Positions 1-9,553 are shown, counted from the stretch's first letter. The stretch: 64,000 bases of DNA from Paracoccaceae bacterium (GCA_020425085.1 JAGQRW010000001.1:62001-126000); one strand, 5' to 3'. Translations and numbers: made by a program. Notes: a model not told the origin generated them from the sequence alone.

Positions 1-135
1 TTCAACCTGACTGACCCAGCCCACCGACCGGCCTAGCGACGCCGCCAGTTTTGCCAGCGTCAATCCGCGCGCGCGACGCAGGGCGCGAAGGTCGGCACCC
101 AGACTGACGGAATGAACGGAATCTGGCGGTTGCAT
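1..135 (-). CDS. XRE-family transcriptional regulator, N-terminal part only
   Basis: Reading the minus strand from an ATG at 135 to the window edge gives 45 residues that contain LGADLRALRRARGLTLAKLA followed by ASLGRSVGWVSQVE, a typical XRE/Cro helix-turn-helix with its recognition helix at about residues 35-45. The rest of the gene lies outside the window. In Rhodobacterales this N-terminus usually belongs to a regulator of about 180-200 residues with a C-terminal cupin sensor domain. That part is not visible here, so the ligand and targets are unknown. Its direction is the same as yaaA, which begins 867 bases further right. Confidence 0.75.
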   Translation of the reverse strand, partial: MQPPDSVHSVSLGADLRALRRARGLTLAKLAASLGRSVGWVSQVE

Positions 136-216
136 CGGCGGCCTGTCCGATAAATGAAATTTCTGGTTAGAATTTCATACCATGATTCGCTGATGCCACC
201 AAACGATTTGCTGCCG

Positions 217-1002
217 CTACAAGACGAAATCCAACTGTCGCCTCAGGAAAACCGGGCGCCGAAGCTCAGACCGATCCGGCTGAAATACATAGCCGCCAAG
301 GTCGAATTCCGCCAGCGCCGCAGGATCCGTTATGCGGTTCTGCATCACGAACCGCGCCATCGCACCGCGCGCCTTCTTAGCAAAAAAGCTGATGATCCTT
401 GCCTCATCTCCGCGTTCTTCCAGAAACAACGGCGAGATCACCGGCAGGTTCAGTGCCGCCTCAGGCAGGGCCGAAAAATATTCGACGCTGGCACAGTTCA
501 ATATTGCTACGGCACCTACTTCAACTGCATCGCGGTTCAGCGTCCTGGCCAGCCGATCGCCCCAATACTGATAAAGCGATTTTCCCCGCCGCGTTGCCAG
601 CCTTGAACCCATTTCAAGGCGGTAAGGTTGTATCCGGTCCATCGGCCGCAACAACCCGTAAAGTCCCGACAAGATCCGCAAATGATCCTGAGCATAGGCC
701 AGTTCCTCGGCATCCAGACTGCCCGCTTCCAACCCCAGATAAGTGTCACCAGCAAACGCCAGGGCCGCCGGTTTGGTATCATCATGCATGGGGTCCGGCA
801 GAAAGGATTTGAATCGCTGACGGCTTTGGCGCGCCAGCGTTTCGCTGATCGACATCAGGTTTTGCAGTCGGGCCACGCTCAACCGCCCCGCCGTCGCCGC
901 CAGCGATACCGCCTCGGCCTGAAACATCGGTTCCGAGGGTGGCAGCCTGGCCGCGACCGGCCCGAAATCAAGCCGCTTCGCCGGTGAAATCACTGTCAGC
1001 AT
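217..1002 (-). CDS. yaaA: Peroxide stress protein YaaA (DUF328/UPF0246)
   Basis: The 261-residue product opens with MLTVISPAKRLDF, the N-terminal signature of the YaaA family, and its length matches the family (about 255-260). E. coli YaaA lowers intracellular free iron during hydrogen peroxide stress and binds DNA; this role is known for the family, not shown here. Cytoplasmic, with no signal peptide. It lies 33 bases downstream of recQ on the same strand and may be co-transcribed with it, which would put two DNA-damage or oxidative-stress functions together. The family assignment is firm. Confidence 0.92.
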   Translation of the reverse strand: MLTVISPAKRLDFGPVAARLPPSEPMFQAEAVSLAATAGRLSVARLQNLMSISETLARQSRQRFKSFLPDPMHDDTKPAALAFAGDTYLGLEAGSLDAEELAYAQDHLRILSGLYGLLRPMDRIQPYRLEMGSRLATRRGKSLYQYWGDRLARTLNRDAVEVGAVAILNCASVEYFSALPEAALNLPVISPLFLEERGDEARIISFFAKKARGAMARFVMQNRITDPAALAEFDLGGYVFQPDRSELRRPVFLRRQLDFVL

Positions 1003-1035
1003 GTCGCCCCCAACCTTGCCCCGATGCCGCGGCCA

Positions 1036-3078
1036 TCATTCGCCGTTAAGGATTTCCAGAAACCGCGCGCCGAACCGTTCCGCCTTGCCTTCGCCCAGAA
1101 TACGGCTGAGGCCATCCTGATCACCGGGCCGCTGTGCCGCCAGTTTCGCCAGCATGGCGGCGGAACAGGACATCGGTTTGCCTGCGCCATCATCGCCCCG
1201 CGCCAGATCGACCTGCGCCGCCATCAGCCGATCAAAAAGGCCGCCACCCTCGCGCCCCGCCAGTTTCAACCGCGCCGGGTGCAGATCGGTGCCCGAACTG
1301 CCATTGATCACCGCCAGAAAGGTCTTGCCGAATTTTTCCAGCTTCTTGGCCCCGACACCGGGAAGCCGCGCAAATTCGTCTAGCGTTGCCGGCATTGCCG
1401 CCACCATCTCGACCAGTGTCCGGTCGGGAAAGACCACATAGGACGGTGCCCTCATCGCCTCGGCCAGTTCACGCCGTTTGGATTTCAGCGCCGCCAGAAG
1501 TGGTTCATCCTCCTCCGCCACCTGCGCCCTGGCTTCGGGGCGGGGATTGGTACGCGCCACGATGGTATCGCGCCTGAGTTCAATCGACGCCTCACCGCGC
1601 AAAATCGGCCGCGCCGCCTTCGTCATGCGAAACGCGCCATGGCGTGCCACATCCGGGCGGATCAGATCGTGCCCCATCATCTGACGAAACACCGCCTGCC
1701 ATTCGCCCTTGGACAGATCAGTGCCAACACCAAAGGTCGGCAGATTCTGATGGCCGCGCTGGCGCACCTTGTCGGTTTCGCTGCCGCGCAGAATATCAAT
1801 CAGATGCCCGGCCCCGAAACTTTCCTCGGTCCTTAGAATCGCTGACAGCGCCTTGCGCACCGCCTCGGTACCGTCAAACAACTTGGGCGGGTTGTCGCAC
1901 AGATCGCAGTTTCCGCAGGCTTGCATCACATCGCCGAAATAGCCCAGCAATACCTGCCGCCGACAATGCCGGGCCTCGGCAAGACCCAACAGCGCGTTAA
2001 GGCGCCCGTGATCCATTTCCTTGCGTTCGGGCGGCGCAAGCCCCTCGTCAATCTGGGCCCGGCGCAGGCGTATATCGTCGGCACCATATAACGTCAGCGT
2101 GTCGGCCGGCGCACCATCGCGGCCGGCACGGCCGATTTCCTGATAATAGCTTTCGATGGATTTCGGCAGATCGGCATGCGCAACCCAGCGGATATCGGGC
2201 TTGTCCACCCCCATGCCGAACGCCACTGTCGCCACCACGATCAACCCGTCTTCACGCGAAAAACGGGTTTCGGCGATGCGCCGTTCCTCGGCCTCAAGTC
2301 CTGCGTGGTAGTGAAGCGTCTCATGCCCTTCGGCCCGCAGCGCCAGAGCCAGTGTTTCGGTTTTGGCCCTGGTGCCACAATAGACGATGCCCGATTGCCC
2401 CCGGCGCGCCACCGCAAAGGCCAGCAGTTGTTCACGCGGTTTGTCCTTGGCCTGAAACGCCAGATGCAGGTTTGGGCGGTCGAAACCGCCCAGAAAGATT
2501 TCCGGCGCCACGCCATCAAACAGGCGGTTGACGATCTCGTCGCGGGTTTCCTGATCGGCGGTGGCGGTAAACGCCGCCAACGGCACGCCCAGTTCGTTGC
2601 GAAGGGCACCGATACGCAGATAATCCGGGCGAAAATCATGGCCCCATTGGCTGACGCAATGCGCCTCATCAACCGCGATCAGGCGGGTGTTGACCTTTTT
2701 CAGCATCCTTAGCGTGCCGGGATTGGCCAGCCGTTCCGGCGCGATGTACAGGAGTTTCAGACTGCCATCATCCAGCGCCTGAAACACCTGTTCGATCTCT
2801 TCTTCGGTATTGCCGCTGGTCAGCGCCCCCGCCTCGATCCCGACCTCGTGCAGGAAACGCACCTGATCTCGCATCAGAGCAATCAACGGCGATATGACCA
2901 CCGTCACCCCGTCTTGGGTTATCGCAGGTAGCTGAAAACAAAGGGATTTACCGCCACCCGTCGGCATGATTGCCAACACATTGCGCCCAGCTGAAACAGC
3001 CTCGACAATCTCACCCTGACCGGGGCGAAAATCGTCGAATCCGAAAACTGAACGCAGGGTGTCAATACGGCTCTTCAT
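1036..3078 (-). CDS. recQ: ATP-dependent DNA helicase RecQ
   Basis: A 680-residue RecQ 3'-5' helicase. Walker A (TGGGKS, about residues 40-45), the DEAH box (VDEAHCVSQW, about 136-145) and helicase motif VI (QEIGRAGRDG) are intact. A zinc-binding cysteine set (C-RRQVLLGYFGD then CGNCDLC, around 375-400) marks the RQC domain. The C-terminus carries an HRDC domain (LVEMVAAMPATLDEFARLPG) and, at the very end, a second HRDC-like segment, as in other alphaproteobacterial RecQ proteins. I chose the ATG at 3078, with AGAGG just before it, over an in-frame GTG at 3123. It acts in recombination and fork repair. Confidence 0.95.
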   Translation of the reverse strand: MKSRIDTLRSVFGFDDFRPGQGEIVEAVSAGRNVLAIMPTGGGKSLCFQLPAITQDGVTVVISPLIALMRDQVRFLHEVGIEAGALTSGNTEEEIEQVFQALDDGSLKLLYIAPERLANPGTLRMLKKVNTRLIAVDEAHCVSQWGHDFRPDYLRIGALRNELGVPLAAFTATADQETRDEIVNRLFDGVAPEIFLGGFDRPNLHLAFQAKDKPREQLLAFAVARRGQSGIVYCGTRAKTETLALALRAEGHETLHYHAGLEAEERRIAETRFSREDGLIVVATVAFGMGVDKPDIRWVAHADLPKSIESYYQEIGRAGRDGAPADTLTLYGADDIRLRRAQIDEGLAPPERKEMDHGRLNALLGLAEARHCRRQVLLGYFGDVMQACGNCDLCDNPPKLFDGTEAVRKALSAILRTEESFGAGHLIDILRGSETDKVRQRGHQNLPTFGVGTDLSKGEWQAVFRQMMGHDLIRPDVARHGAFRMTKAARPILRGEASIELRRDTIVARTNPRPEARAQVAEEDEPLLAALKSKRRELAEAMRAPSYVVFPDRTLVEMVAAMPATLDEFARLPGVGAKKLEKFGKTFLAVINGSSGTDLHPARLKLAGREGGGLFDRLMAAQVDLARGDDGAGKPMSCSAAMLAKLAAQRPGDQDGLSRILGEGKAERFGARFLEILNGE

Positions 3079-3229
3079 GGCCTCTGAATGATGGGATACT
3101 GCTGGATAGGGTGACAATCCCACATTAAGAATCTATGAACAAGCGCTGATGCGCCTGACATTGGCATTTCCGGTCTTTCCGCCGCCCTATCATGTTGCTA
3201 ACGCTGATCGGGCACTGAAGGACACGCCG

Positions 3230-4435
3230 ATGTTACCCGCAGCCAAAACACCGCCCCGCATGCTTACATTGGTTATTCTGACCGGGCTTTCGATCGTTTC
3301 ACTCAACCTGATCGCACCGTCGCTGGCGCATATCGCCGAGGATTTTCAGGTCGATTATGCCATCGCAACGCTGGCCATTGCGGGCTATCTGGCGATAACC
3401 GGGGTGTTGCAGCTTTTTCTCGGTCCGCTTTCGGATCGTTTCGGGCGTCGCCCGGTGATTCTTTGGGGGATGGCGATCTTTGTGATTGCATCTGCCGGTT
3501 GTGCGCTGGCCGACAATATCTGGATATTTCTGACATTTCGCATGATCCAGGGTGCTGTTATTGTCGGTGGCGCCCTGTCCCGCGCGGTAATCCGCGATAT
3601 GTTTGAAACGAAAGAGGCCGCAAGCCGCATGGCCTATGTCAGCATGGCGATGGCGGTTGCACCGATGCTCGGGCCGATGCTGGGCGGAATACTCGACCAG
3701 TTATTCGGTTGGCGGGCAAGTTTCTGGATGTTTCTTCTGGCCGGTGCCGGGGTGTTCTGGCTATGCTGGCAAGACCTGGGTGAGACCAATTCCGAACCGA
3801 GCGAAACCTTTGCAAAACAGTTTCGCGCCTATCCCGATCTGCTTACCTCACGCCGGTTCTGGGGCTACTCCATGGTTTTGACATTTTCCATCGGCGGCTT
3901 TTACGTCTTTGTCAGCGGCGTGCCGCTGGTGGCCACTTCGCTGTTGCATCTGTCGCCGGGGGTGCTTGGGCTTTTTATCGGTTCAACCACGCTGGGGTTC
4001 TTTTTTGGCAGCTTGCTGTCAGGGCGCATCGCCCATCGCTATCAGCTTGCCACGATGATACTGGCAGGCCGGCTGGCATCCTCGGCGGGGCTGGCGGTTG
4101 GCCTTGTGGCGATACTGCTTGGCCATGTGAATGAATTCAGCCTGTTTGGTTCCGTGGTATCTGTCGGATTTGGCAACGGGCTGAGCGTACCGGCCTGCAA
4201 TGTCGGCGCCATGTCGATACGCCCGAAACTGGCGGGTTCTGCGTCAGGTCTGTCAGGGGCGATGACGGTGGGGGGCGGGGCGGGGCTTACCTCAATGACC
4301 GGCTGGCTGGTAACGGCTGAAAACGGTGCCTGGATGCTTCTTTCGATCATGCTGGCAATTTCGCTGGCCGGGTTGGTAATCGCATTTTACATTCGGCGGA
4401 TCGACCTGCTGGAAGGTCCGCCGGAAGTCACCTGA
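3230..4435 (+). CDS. Bcr/CflA-type multidrug efflux MFS transporter
   Basis: A 401-residue inner-membrane protein with about 12 hydrophobic segments. The loop-2 MFS motif appears as GPLSDRFGRRPV, and SRAVIRDMF after TM4 is characteristic of the Bcr/CflA drug-resistance subfamily (drug/proton antiport). The start is the ATG at 3230, preceded by AAGGA nine bases upstream; the open frame runs further left to 3149 without a comparable ribosome site. It is divergent from recQ with a 151-base spacer. The substrate cannot be told from sequence. Confidence 0.85.
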   Translation: MLPAAKTPPRMLTLVILTGLSIVSLNLIAPSLAHIAEDFQVDYAIATLAIAGYLAITGVLQLFLGPLSDRFGRRPVILWGMAIFVIASAGCALADNIWIFLTFRMIQGAVIVGGALSRAVIRDMFETKEAASRMAYVSMAMAVAPMLGPMLGGILDQLFGWRASFWMFLLAGAGVFWLCWQDLGETNSEPSETFAKQFRAYPDLLTSRRFWGYSMVLTFSIGGFYVFVSGVPLVATSLLHLSPGVLGLFIGSTTLGFFFGSLLSGRIAHRYQLATMILAGRLASSAGLAVGLVAILLGHVNEFSLFGSVVSVGFGNGLSVPACNVGAMSIRPKLAGSASGLSGAMTVGGGAGLTSMTGWLVTAENGAWMLLSIMLAISLAGLVIAFYIRRIDLLEGPPEVT

Positions 4436-4451
4436 ACCGGCGCCGCCCGCC

Positions 4452-5015
4452 TCAGGCCAGTTCCAACAGCGTAACCCAACTATCGCCATATCGCCGTGCA
4501 TCCAGTCGGATGTATCCTGGCAAAGGTCGCATTTCTGCCGCTTCCTCGCAAACAACCAAGGCCTGTGGGGCCAGCCAGCCGCCGACCAGTGCCGCCGCCA
4601 GCGCGGTCTCGCCAAGCCCTTTGCCATAGGGCGGATCCAAGAACACAAGATCAAACCGCGGCATGTCGTTTTGTCCCGGTCGTGTCGCATCACGTTTCAG
4701 CAAGATCGCCTGATCCGCCGACAGACGGCAAAGCCCCAGATTGCGCCGGATCAGATCGCCGGCAACCCGGCCGTTATCCATCAGGGCGACAAATTCCGCG
4801 CCCCGGCTAAGCGCCTCCAGACCCAGTGCACCGGTACCGGCAAAAAGATCAAGCACCCGCGCGCCATCGACCGGGTTGCCGTAACCGCCGTTCATCAGCA
4901 GGTTGAAAATGCTTTCGCGCACCCGATCCGAGGTCGGGCGCAGATGTGCCGCCTGATCGCCCTTGCCGACCGAAGCCAGCGTCAACCCCCTGAACTTGCC
5001 CGATATGATCCGCAT
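4452..5015 (-). CDS. rsmD: 16S rRNA (guanine966-N2)-methyltransferase RsmD
   Basis: A 187-residue Rossmann methyltransferase. SAM motif I is DLFAGTGALG (about residues 56-65) and the catalytic motif IV is DPPYGKG (127-133), as expected for N2-guanine rRNA methylases. MRIISG at the N-terminus is the RsmD family start. The ATG at 5015 follows the TAG of the upstream flavoprotein gene by three bases, so the two are translationally coupled. It modifies G966 of 16S rRNA in the 30S subunit. The stop faces the MFS gene tail to tail with a 16-base gap. Confidence 0.93.
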   Translation of the reverse strand: MRIISGKFRGLTLASVGKGDQAAHLRPTSDRVRESIFNLLMNGGYGNPVDGARVLDLFAGTGALGLEALSRGAEFVALMDNGRVAGDLIRRNLGLCRLSADQAILLKRDATRPGQNDMPRFDLVFLDPPYGKGLGETALAAALVGGWLAPQALVVCEEAAEMRPLPGYIRLDARRYGDSWVTLLELA

Positions 5016-5018
5016 CAC

Positions 5019-6221
5019 CTAGCCAAGCAGCGTCTTCAGGTTACTGGTTGCATCCTTTATCACCGCCTTATCAGGCGATTTGCCTGCCTCAATCAGGCGC
5101 TTGCCGAACATATAGGCGCGGGCATCATTCATCGCATCAACCGCCAGCAGCTCATCACCGAGATAGTACCAGAACGAAACCCCGCTTTCGCCACGGCGTG
5201 TAATGATATTGTCATAGCCAGTGGACAGACCGGCGATTTGCAGCTTTACGTCATACTGATCCGACCAGAACCATGGCTTTGCGATATATTCCTTGCCAGC
5301 ACCCAGCATGTTTTCCGCCACGATTTCCGCCTGATCAATGGCGTTCGGCACTGATTCCAGCCGGATACGCCGACCGCGATAGGGAAACGAGGCGCAATCA
5401 CCCGCCGCCCAGATACCCGGCACGCTGGTCTGGCCGAATTGATCGGTTCGGATGCCGTTTTCAATGACGATACCCGCCGCTTCGGCCAGTTCAGTGGCAG
5501 GTTCAATGCCAACACCGACCACTGCAAAATCAATCGCCAGGTTGCTGCCATCGGACAATTCCGCACCACTGACCCGCCTGTCGCCGGTCAGTCGCACAAG
5601 GCCAACGCCCTCGCGGATATCGACACCGTGATGGCGGTGAAGCTCGCGGAAATAGTCCGAGGTTTCCGGTGCCGCGACCCGTTGCAAAATACGTTCCGCC
5701 ATTTCCACCAGCACCACCTTCAGGCCCAACTTGGCCGCAACCGCCGCCGCCTCCAGCCCGATATAACCGCCGCCGATCACCAATAAGCGCCGATTGGCCA
5801 CGAATTCCGGTGCCATTTGGTCAAGTCCGGCCAGCCCACGGACGGCATAGACCCCCGCAAGATCGCCGCCGATCGACGCGGGCAGAAGGCGCGGCACTGA
5901 CCCCGTGGTCAGCGCCAGTTGGTCATAGTCAATTACCTCGCCCTCAAGATCGACGGTTCTGGCCTTCGGATCAATCGCAATAACCTTTCGCCCGGTCACA
6001 AGGTTGATGTCCTGTTCGGCATAAAACGCCTCGGGTCGCAGATACAGTCGTTCCCGATCCATCTCACCCAACAGGTACTTCTTGGACAGGGGCGGGCGCT
6101 GGTAGGGCGGAAAATCCTCGGCCCCGACAAGCGTGATTTTTCCAGCAAAACCAAGGTTCCTCAGCTTGACCACCAATGACGATCCCGCCTGCCCCGCGCC
6201 GATAACCACAATCCCTGACAT
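5019..6221 (-). CDS. NAD(P)/FAD-dependent ferredoxin-type reductase
   Basis: A 400-residue flavoprotein with an N-terminal FAD-binding dinucleotide fold (VIGAGQAGSS, residues 5-14), a second NAD(P)H-binding fold (VIGGGYIGLEAAA, about 148-160) and the FAD-pyrophosphate motif WAAGDCASF (about 270). The arrangement is that of the rhodocoxin/putidaredoxin reductase group, which passes electrons from NAD(P)H to a 2Fe-2S ferredoxin for oxygenases. No ferredoxin or P450 lies next to it, so the partner is unknown. I placed the start at the ATG at 6221, which has AAGGTGGGG in front of it; longer starts exist to 6260. Coupled to rsmD downstream. Confidence 0.85.
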   Translation of the reverse strand: MSGIVVIGAGQAGSSLVVKLRNLGFAGKITLVGAEDFPPYQRPPLSKKYLLGEMDRERLYLRPEAFYAEQDINLVTGRKVIAIDPKARTVDLEGEVIDYDQLALTTGSVPRLLPASIGGDLAGVYAVRGLAGLDQMAPEFVANRRLLVIGGGYIGLEAAAVAAKLGLKVVLVEMAERILQRVAAPETSDYFRELHRHHGVDIREGVGLVRLTGDRRVSGAELSDGSNLAIDFAVVGVGIEPATELAEAAGIVIENGIRTDQFGQTSVPGIWAAGDCASFPYRGRRIRLESVPNAIDQAEIVAENMLGAGKEYIAKPWFWSDQYDVKLQIAGLSTGYDNIITRRGESGVSFWYYLGDELLAVDAMNDARAYMFGKRLIEAGKSPDKAVIKDATSNLKTLLG

Positions 6222-6308
6222 GCCAGCCCCACCTTGTTTCGCTTGTTCATCGCGCCGCATGACTCTATATGTCGAAAGGAAACCGGATCAATGTAAAAGA
6301 GGTACCAA

Positions 6309-6800
6309 ATGACACTTTCCAAAGGCGATCAACTGCCCGATGCCACCCTAAGCAAACTTGGTGCCAAAGGCCCCGAATCGGTATCACTGGCCAGCCTGAC
6401 CAAAGGCAAGAAGGTTGTGCTTTTCGGCTTGCCGGGCGCATTCACCGGCACCTGCACCACGGCACATCTGCCCAGTTTCATGCGCACCTCCGACAAGTTT
6501 CGCGCCAAAGGCGTCGATCATGTGGTCTGCCTGTCGGTCAACGACATATTCGTGATGAAGGCTTGGGCCGATTCCACCGGCGCCGAAAAGGCCGGGATAG
6601 AGATGCTGTGCGACGGCATGGCGGAATTCACCAAGGCGGCGGGCATGGATTTCACCGCGCCGCCGGTTGGTCTGGTTAATCGTTGCAAACGCTTTTCCGC
6701 TTATGTCGTTGATGGCAAAGTGGAAATTTTGAATGTCGAGGCGGACAACGGCGTTTGCGAAATCTCGGCCGGGGAAACCCTGCTGGAACAAATCGGATAA
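6309..6800 (+). CDS. Peroxiredoxin, Prx5 (type II) family
   Basis: A 163-residue thiol peroxidase. The peroxidatic cysteine is at about residue 49 in LPGAFTGTCTTAHLPSF, the Prx5 form of the PxxxTxxC motif, and the C-terminal EISAGETLLEQI tail is also typical of this class. A further cysteine occurs near 147 (NGVCEI). Members reduce hydrogen and alkyl peroxides using glutaredoxin or thioredoxin. AGAGGT lies seven bases before the ATG. It stands alone on the plus strand between two minus-strand groups. Confidence 0.92.
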   Translation: MTLSKGDQLPDATLSKLGAKGPESVSLASLTKGKKVVLFGLPGAFTGTCTTAHLPSFMRTSDKFRAKGVDHVVCLSVNDIFVMKAWADSTGAEKAGIEMLCDGMAEFTKAAGMDFTAPPVGLVNRCKRFSAYVVDGKVEILNVEADNGVCEISAGETLLEQIG

Positions 6801-6810
6801 ACAACCACGC

Positions 6811-7107
6811 CTATCCGGCCAGACGGTCGGATTCAGTTGCCAGCCTGATGTCGCGCCCCGAAAGGCCACCGACATCATGGCTGGTCCAGATCAGATCGAC
6901 GCGGTTGTAGACGTTTGACCATTCCGGGTGGTGGTTGTGTTTCTCGGCCAGTATCGCCAGCCGGGTCATGAAACCGAACGCCTCGACGAAATTCCTGAAC
7001 TTGTAGGATTTTTCGATGGCATCGCGCCCTTGAACCAACTGCCAGCCAGCCGCCAACAAGGGTTCAAGTCGTTCGGTTCGCTCGATTTCCGTCAAAAGAT
7101 CGCTCAT
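6811..7107 (-). CDS. phhB: 4a-hydroxytetrahydrobiopterin dehydratase (PCD/DCoH)
   Basis: A 98-residue single-domain protein with the pterin-4a-carbinolamine dehydratase signature EKHNHHPEWSNVYNRV (about residues 62-77), which carries the catalytic histidines. It dehydrates 4a-hydroxytetrahydrobiopterin made by aromatic amino-acid hydroxylases, or a molybdopterin analogue in some bacteria. No phenylalanine hydroxylase is seen in the window. The ATG at 7107 overlaps the TGA of the upstream DUF482 gene (ATGA); an alternative ATG is at 7113. Confidence 0.92.
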   Translation of the reverse strand: MSDLLTEIERTERLEPLLAAGWQLVQGRDAIEKSYKFRNFVEAFGFMTRLAILAEKHNHHPEWSNVYNRVDLIWTSHDVGGLSGRDIRLATESDRLAG

Positions 7108-8282
7108 TCCCATTCCTTTGCATCTGTACGTTTGAACGGGCCATAGCTGGTCAGGATCTCGATATCCTGATCAACCACGCGACGTTCCTCGGTCAGAAAC
7201 TGCTGAACCGCACGGCGAAAACCGTCCTCGGCCAGCCAGTGCAGCGAATGCGTCGCCACCGGCAGATAGCCACGCGCCAGCTTGTGTTCACCCTGTGCGC
7301 CCGCCTCGACCCGACCCAGCCCGCGAGCTATGGCAAAGTCGATCGCCTGATAGTAACACAGCTCGAAATGCAGGAAAGGGTGGTGTTCAGTAGCCCCCCA
7401 ATAGCGCCCGAACAGTGCATCGCGGCCAATGAAGTTCAAAGCCCCCGCAACCCAGCGTCCATTACGTTCTGCCATAACCAGCAGAACATCATTGCGCATA
7501 TGCGCCTGCACCTCGTCAAAAAAGGCGCGGGTCAGGTACGGGTGGCCCCATTTGCGCGCACCGGTATCCTGATAGAACTGCCAGAACGCATCCCAATGTT
7601 CGGGCTTGATCTGATCACCGGTCAACAGGTGGATTCTGCCGCCAAAGCCGTGTGCCCCGGCACGCTCGCGACGGATCGCCTTGCGTTTGCGCGACGACAG
7701 GCGGAAAAGAAAATCGTCAAAATCCTTATAGCCCTGATTGAACCAGTGAAATTGCTGACCGGTGCGGTGCAACAGGCCCATCGCCTGACCGCTTGCAGCC
7801 TCATCATTGGTGCAAAAGGTGATATGCAGCGACGACAGCCGGTTTTCCACCGCCAGCCTTATCGCCCCTTCGACCAGCGCCGCCTGACCGGTTTCCTGCA
7901 TTCCAACAAGCGTCAGAAACCGCCGCCCGGTGGCCGGGGTAAAGGGAACGGCGGCCTGCAATTTAGGATAGTAATCCCCGCCCGCCCGCTCATAGGCATG
8001 CGCCCAGGAATGATCGAAAACATACTCGCCCTGACTGTGCCCCTTGGCATATAGCGGCATGGCGGCGATCGGTCGTCCACCCTGGCGCGCCAACAGATGC
8101 CTGGGCTGCCAGCCAGTGCCAGGGCCGACCGAACGGCTGTCTTCAAGTGCTTTCAGAAACCGGTGCGTGGTAAAGGGATCAATAGGCGGCATGCCTTCGG
8201 GGCAGGCAAGGCTGTCCCATTCGGCGGGTGTGATATCGGCCATGCCGCCCAGCACCGATATTTCGATTTCCGCCTTTTTCAT
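7104..8282 (-). CDS. GNAT-like protein of the DUF482/COG3146 family
   Basis: A 392-residue cytoplasmic protein recognisable as the COG3146 (peptidogalycan biosynthesis, FemAB/GNAT-like) family by WAHAYERAGGDYYPKLQAAV and PFTPATGRRFL in the first third and by GRYWGATEHHPFLHFELCYY in the last third. The fold transfers acyl or aminoacyl groups, but no substrate is established for this family. It sits 54 bases after the GDPD gene and overlaps phhB. Family confidence is high, function low. Confidence 0.82.
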   Translation of the reverse strand: MKKAEIEISVLGGMADITPAEWDSLACPEGMPPIDPFTTHRFLKALEDSRSVGPGTGWQPRHLLARQGGRPIAAMPLYAKGHSQGEYVFDHSWAHAYERAGGDYYPKLQAAVPFTPATGRRFLTLVGMQETGQAALVEGAIRLAVENRLSSLHITFCTNDEAASGQAMGLLHRTGQQFHWFNQGYKDFDDFLFRLSSRKRKAIRRERAGAHGFGGRIHLLTGDQIKPEHWDAFWQFYQDTGARKWGHPYLTRAFFDEVQAHMRNDVLLVMAERNGRWVAGALNFIGRDALFGRYWGATEHHPFLHFELCYYQAIDFAIARGLGRVEAGAQGEHKLARGYLPVATHSLHWLAEDGFRRAVQQFLTEERRVVDQDIEILTSYGPFKRTDAKEWE

Positions 8283-8336
8283 ACCCCTGCCCGGTCAGTC
8301 ACGGCGTACGGAAAACCCGGTTCCGCACTGCCGTTT

Positions 8337-9092
8337 TCAGGCAAAATAGCCTTCGAACGTAACGTTATCCGCCCATTTGCGCGCCTTTTTCTCCTCGGCC
8401 TTGCTTCGCACCGTCCAGCAAAGAACCGAGCGCCCCGCCTGCTTTGCCGTCGCCACATGCGAACTGGCAAGATCCATGTAGTTATGTGAGATGAAATCAG
8501 CGTTCAGGCGATCCAGATCGCGCATGGAGGTAAGTCCGATACGGCGTGAATTTGGCAACTGGCCCCAGTGATCGCTGGTGAAATCGTCGGTCACAAGGCC
8601 AACCGGCATTCCCGGCACCGCCATCTGAAACGCCGCGATGGAATTGGGGTTGAACGACATCACTGCTGCCGGGCCTTTGTAATTGCGAAGCACATGTGCC
8701 GCGGATTCTTCCAGCATGCCAACCTCAGGGCCAAGCTGGCCGTCCTGATCCTTGATCTCGATCAGCAGTGGCACCTGGCCATCCACCAGATCCAGAAGTT
8801 CCACCAGCGTCGGCATGCCGTCTTCGCCACCGATCAACGGAAAATACTTCAGCTCGCTGGCCATATAGTCGCGTACATGACCGGTGGCGGGTGTAAGTCG
8901 CTCCATGTTGTCGTCATGAAATACCATCGCCTGACCGTCTGCCGACAGTTGCAAGTCACATTCGATGCCATAGCCGTGCGAAATCGCTTCTTCGGCGGCA
9001 GCCAGCGAGTTTTCGGGAATGCCCCTGACCGTATCGAACAAACCGCGATGCGCGAACGGGCGGGACAGGAATATCGGATCAAGTGCCATCAT
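8337..9092 (-). CDS. Glycerophosphodiester phosphodiesterase family protein
   Basis: A 251-residue TIM-barrel GDPD. The N-terminal catalytic signature HRGLFDTVRGIPENSLAA (about 14-31) and the metal/acid motif ECDLQLSADGQAMVFHDD (about 44-61) are intact, including the HD pair. It hydrolyses glycerophosphodiesters to glycerol-3-phosphate and an alcohol. No signal peptide, so probably cytoplasmic. Its ATG overlaps the ridA stop by four bases, with a second in-frame ATG right after. Confidence 0.92.
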   Translation of the reverse strand: MMALDPIFLSRPFAHRGLFDTVRGIPENSLAAAEEAISHGYGIECDLQLSADGQAMVFHDDNMERLTPATGHVRDYMASELKYFPLIGGEDGMPTLVELLDLVDGQVPLLIEIKDQDGQLGPEVGMLEESAAHVLRNYKGPAAVMSFNPNSIAAFQMAVPGMPVGLVTDDFTSDHWGQLPNSRRIGLTSMRDLDRLNADFISHNYMDLASSHVATAKQAGRSVLCWTVRSKAEEKKARKWADNVTFEGYFA

Positions 9093-9553
9093 CGTACCTG
9101 GAATATAGCTTCGATTTCAACCGCTACACCAAACGGCAGGGATGACGAACCAACTGCTGCGCGGGCATGCTGCCCTGATTCACCCAGAAGTTCGCCGATG
9201 AAATCCGAGGCACCGTTGATCACTGCCGGATGGTCGGTGAAATCTGCCGTCGCATTGACAAAACCGCCAAGCTTCACCACCCGAACCAGCCGGTCAAGAT
9301 CGCCGTTGCAAGCCGCCTTGACCTGAGCCAGCAGATTGAGTGCGCAAACCTTTGCCGCCTTCTGTCCTGCAGCCATATCCATGTCGGCACCCAGTTGCCC
9401 GATGATCAATCCGTCCGGTCCCTTGGATATCTGCCCTGACACGAAAAGCAGATCACCAACTTTGACGAACGGCACATAATTGGCCGCAGGTGCCGGGGCA
9501 CCCGGCAGGGTTTCGCCCAGTGCCGCCAGTTTTCGTTCTATATGTCCTGTCAT
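9089..9553 (-). CDS. RidA/YjgF-family protein
   Basis: A 154-residue member of the RidA superfamily, of the longer subgroup that starts with a short N-terminal extension (IERKLAALG). Core features are VGDLLFVSGQISKGPDG and the end motif LPFGVAVEIEAIF. The archetypal RidA deaminates reactive enamine/imine intermediates of PLP enzymes. This subgroup often lacks the key arginine, and I do not see it clearly here, so the activity is open. GGAGG lies eight bases before the ATG at 9553. Between a type I secretion pair and GDPD on the same strand. Confidence 0.85.
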   Translation of the reverse strand: MTGHIERKLAALGETLPGAPAPAANYVPFVKVGDLLFVSGQISKGPDGLIIGQLGADMDMAAGQKAAKVCALNLLAQVKAACNGDLDRLVRVVKLGGFVNATADFTDHPAVINGASDFIGELLGESGQHARAAVGSSSLPFGVAVEIEAIFQVR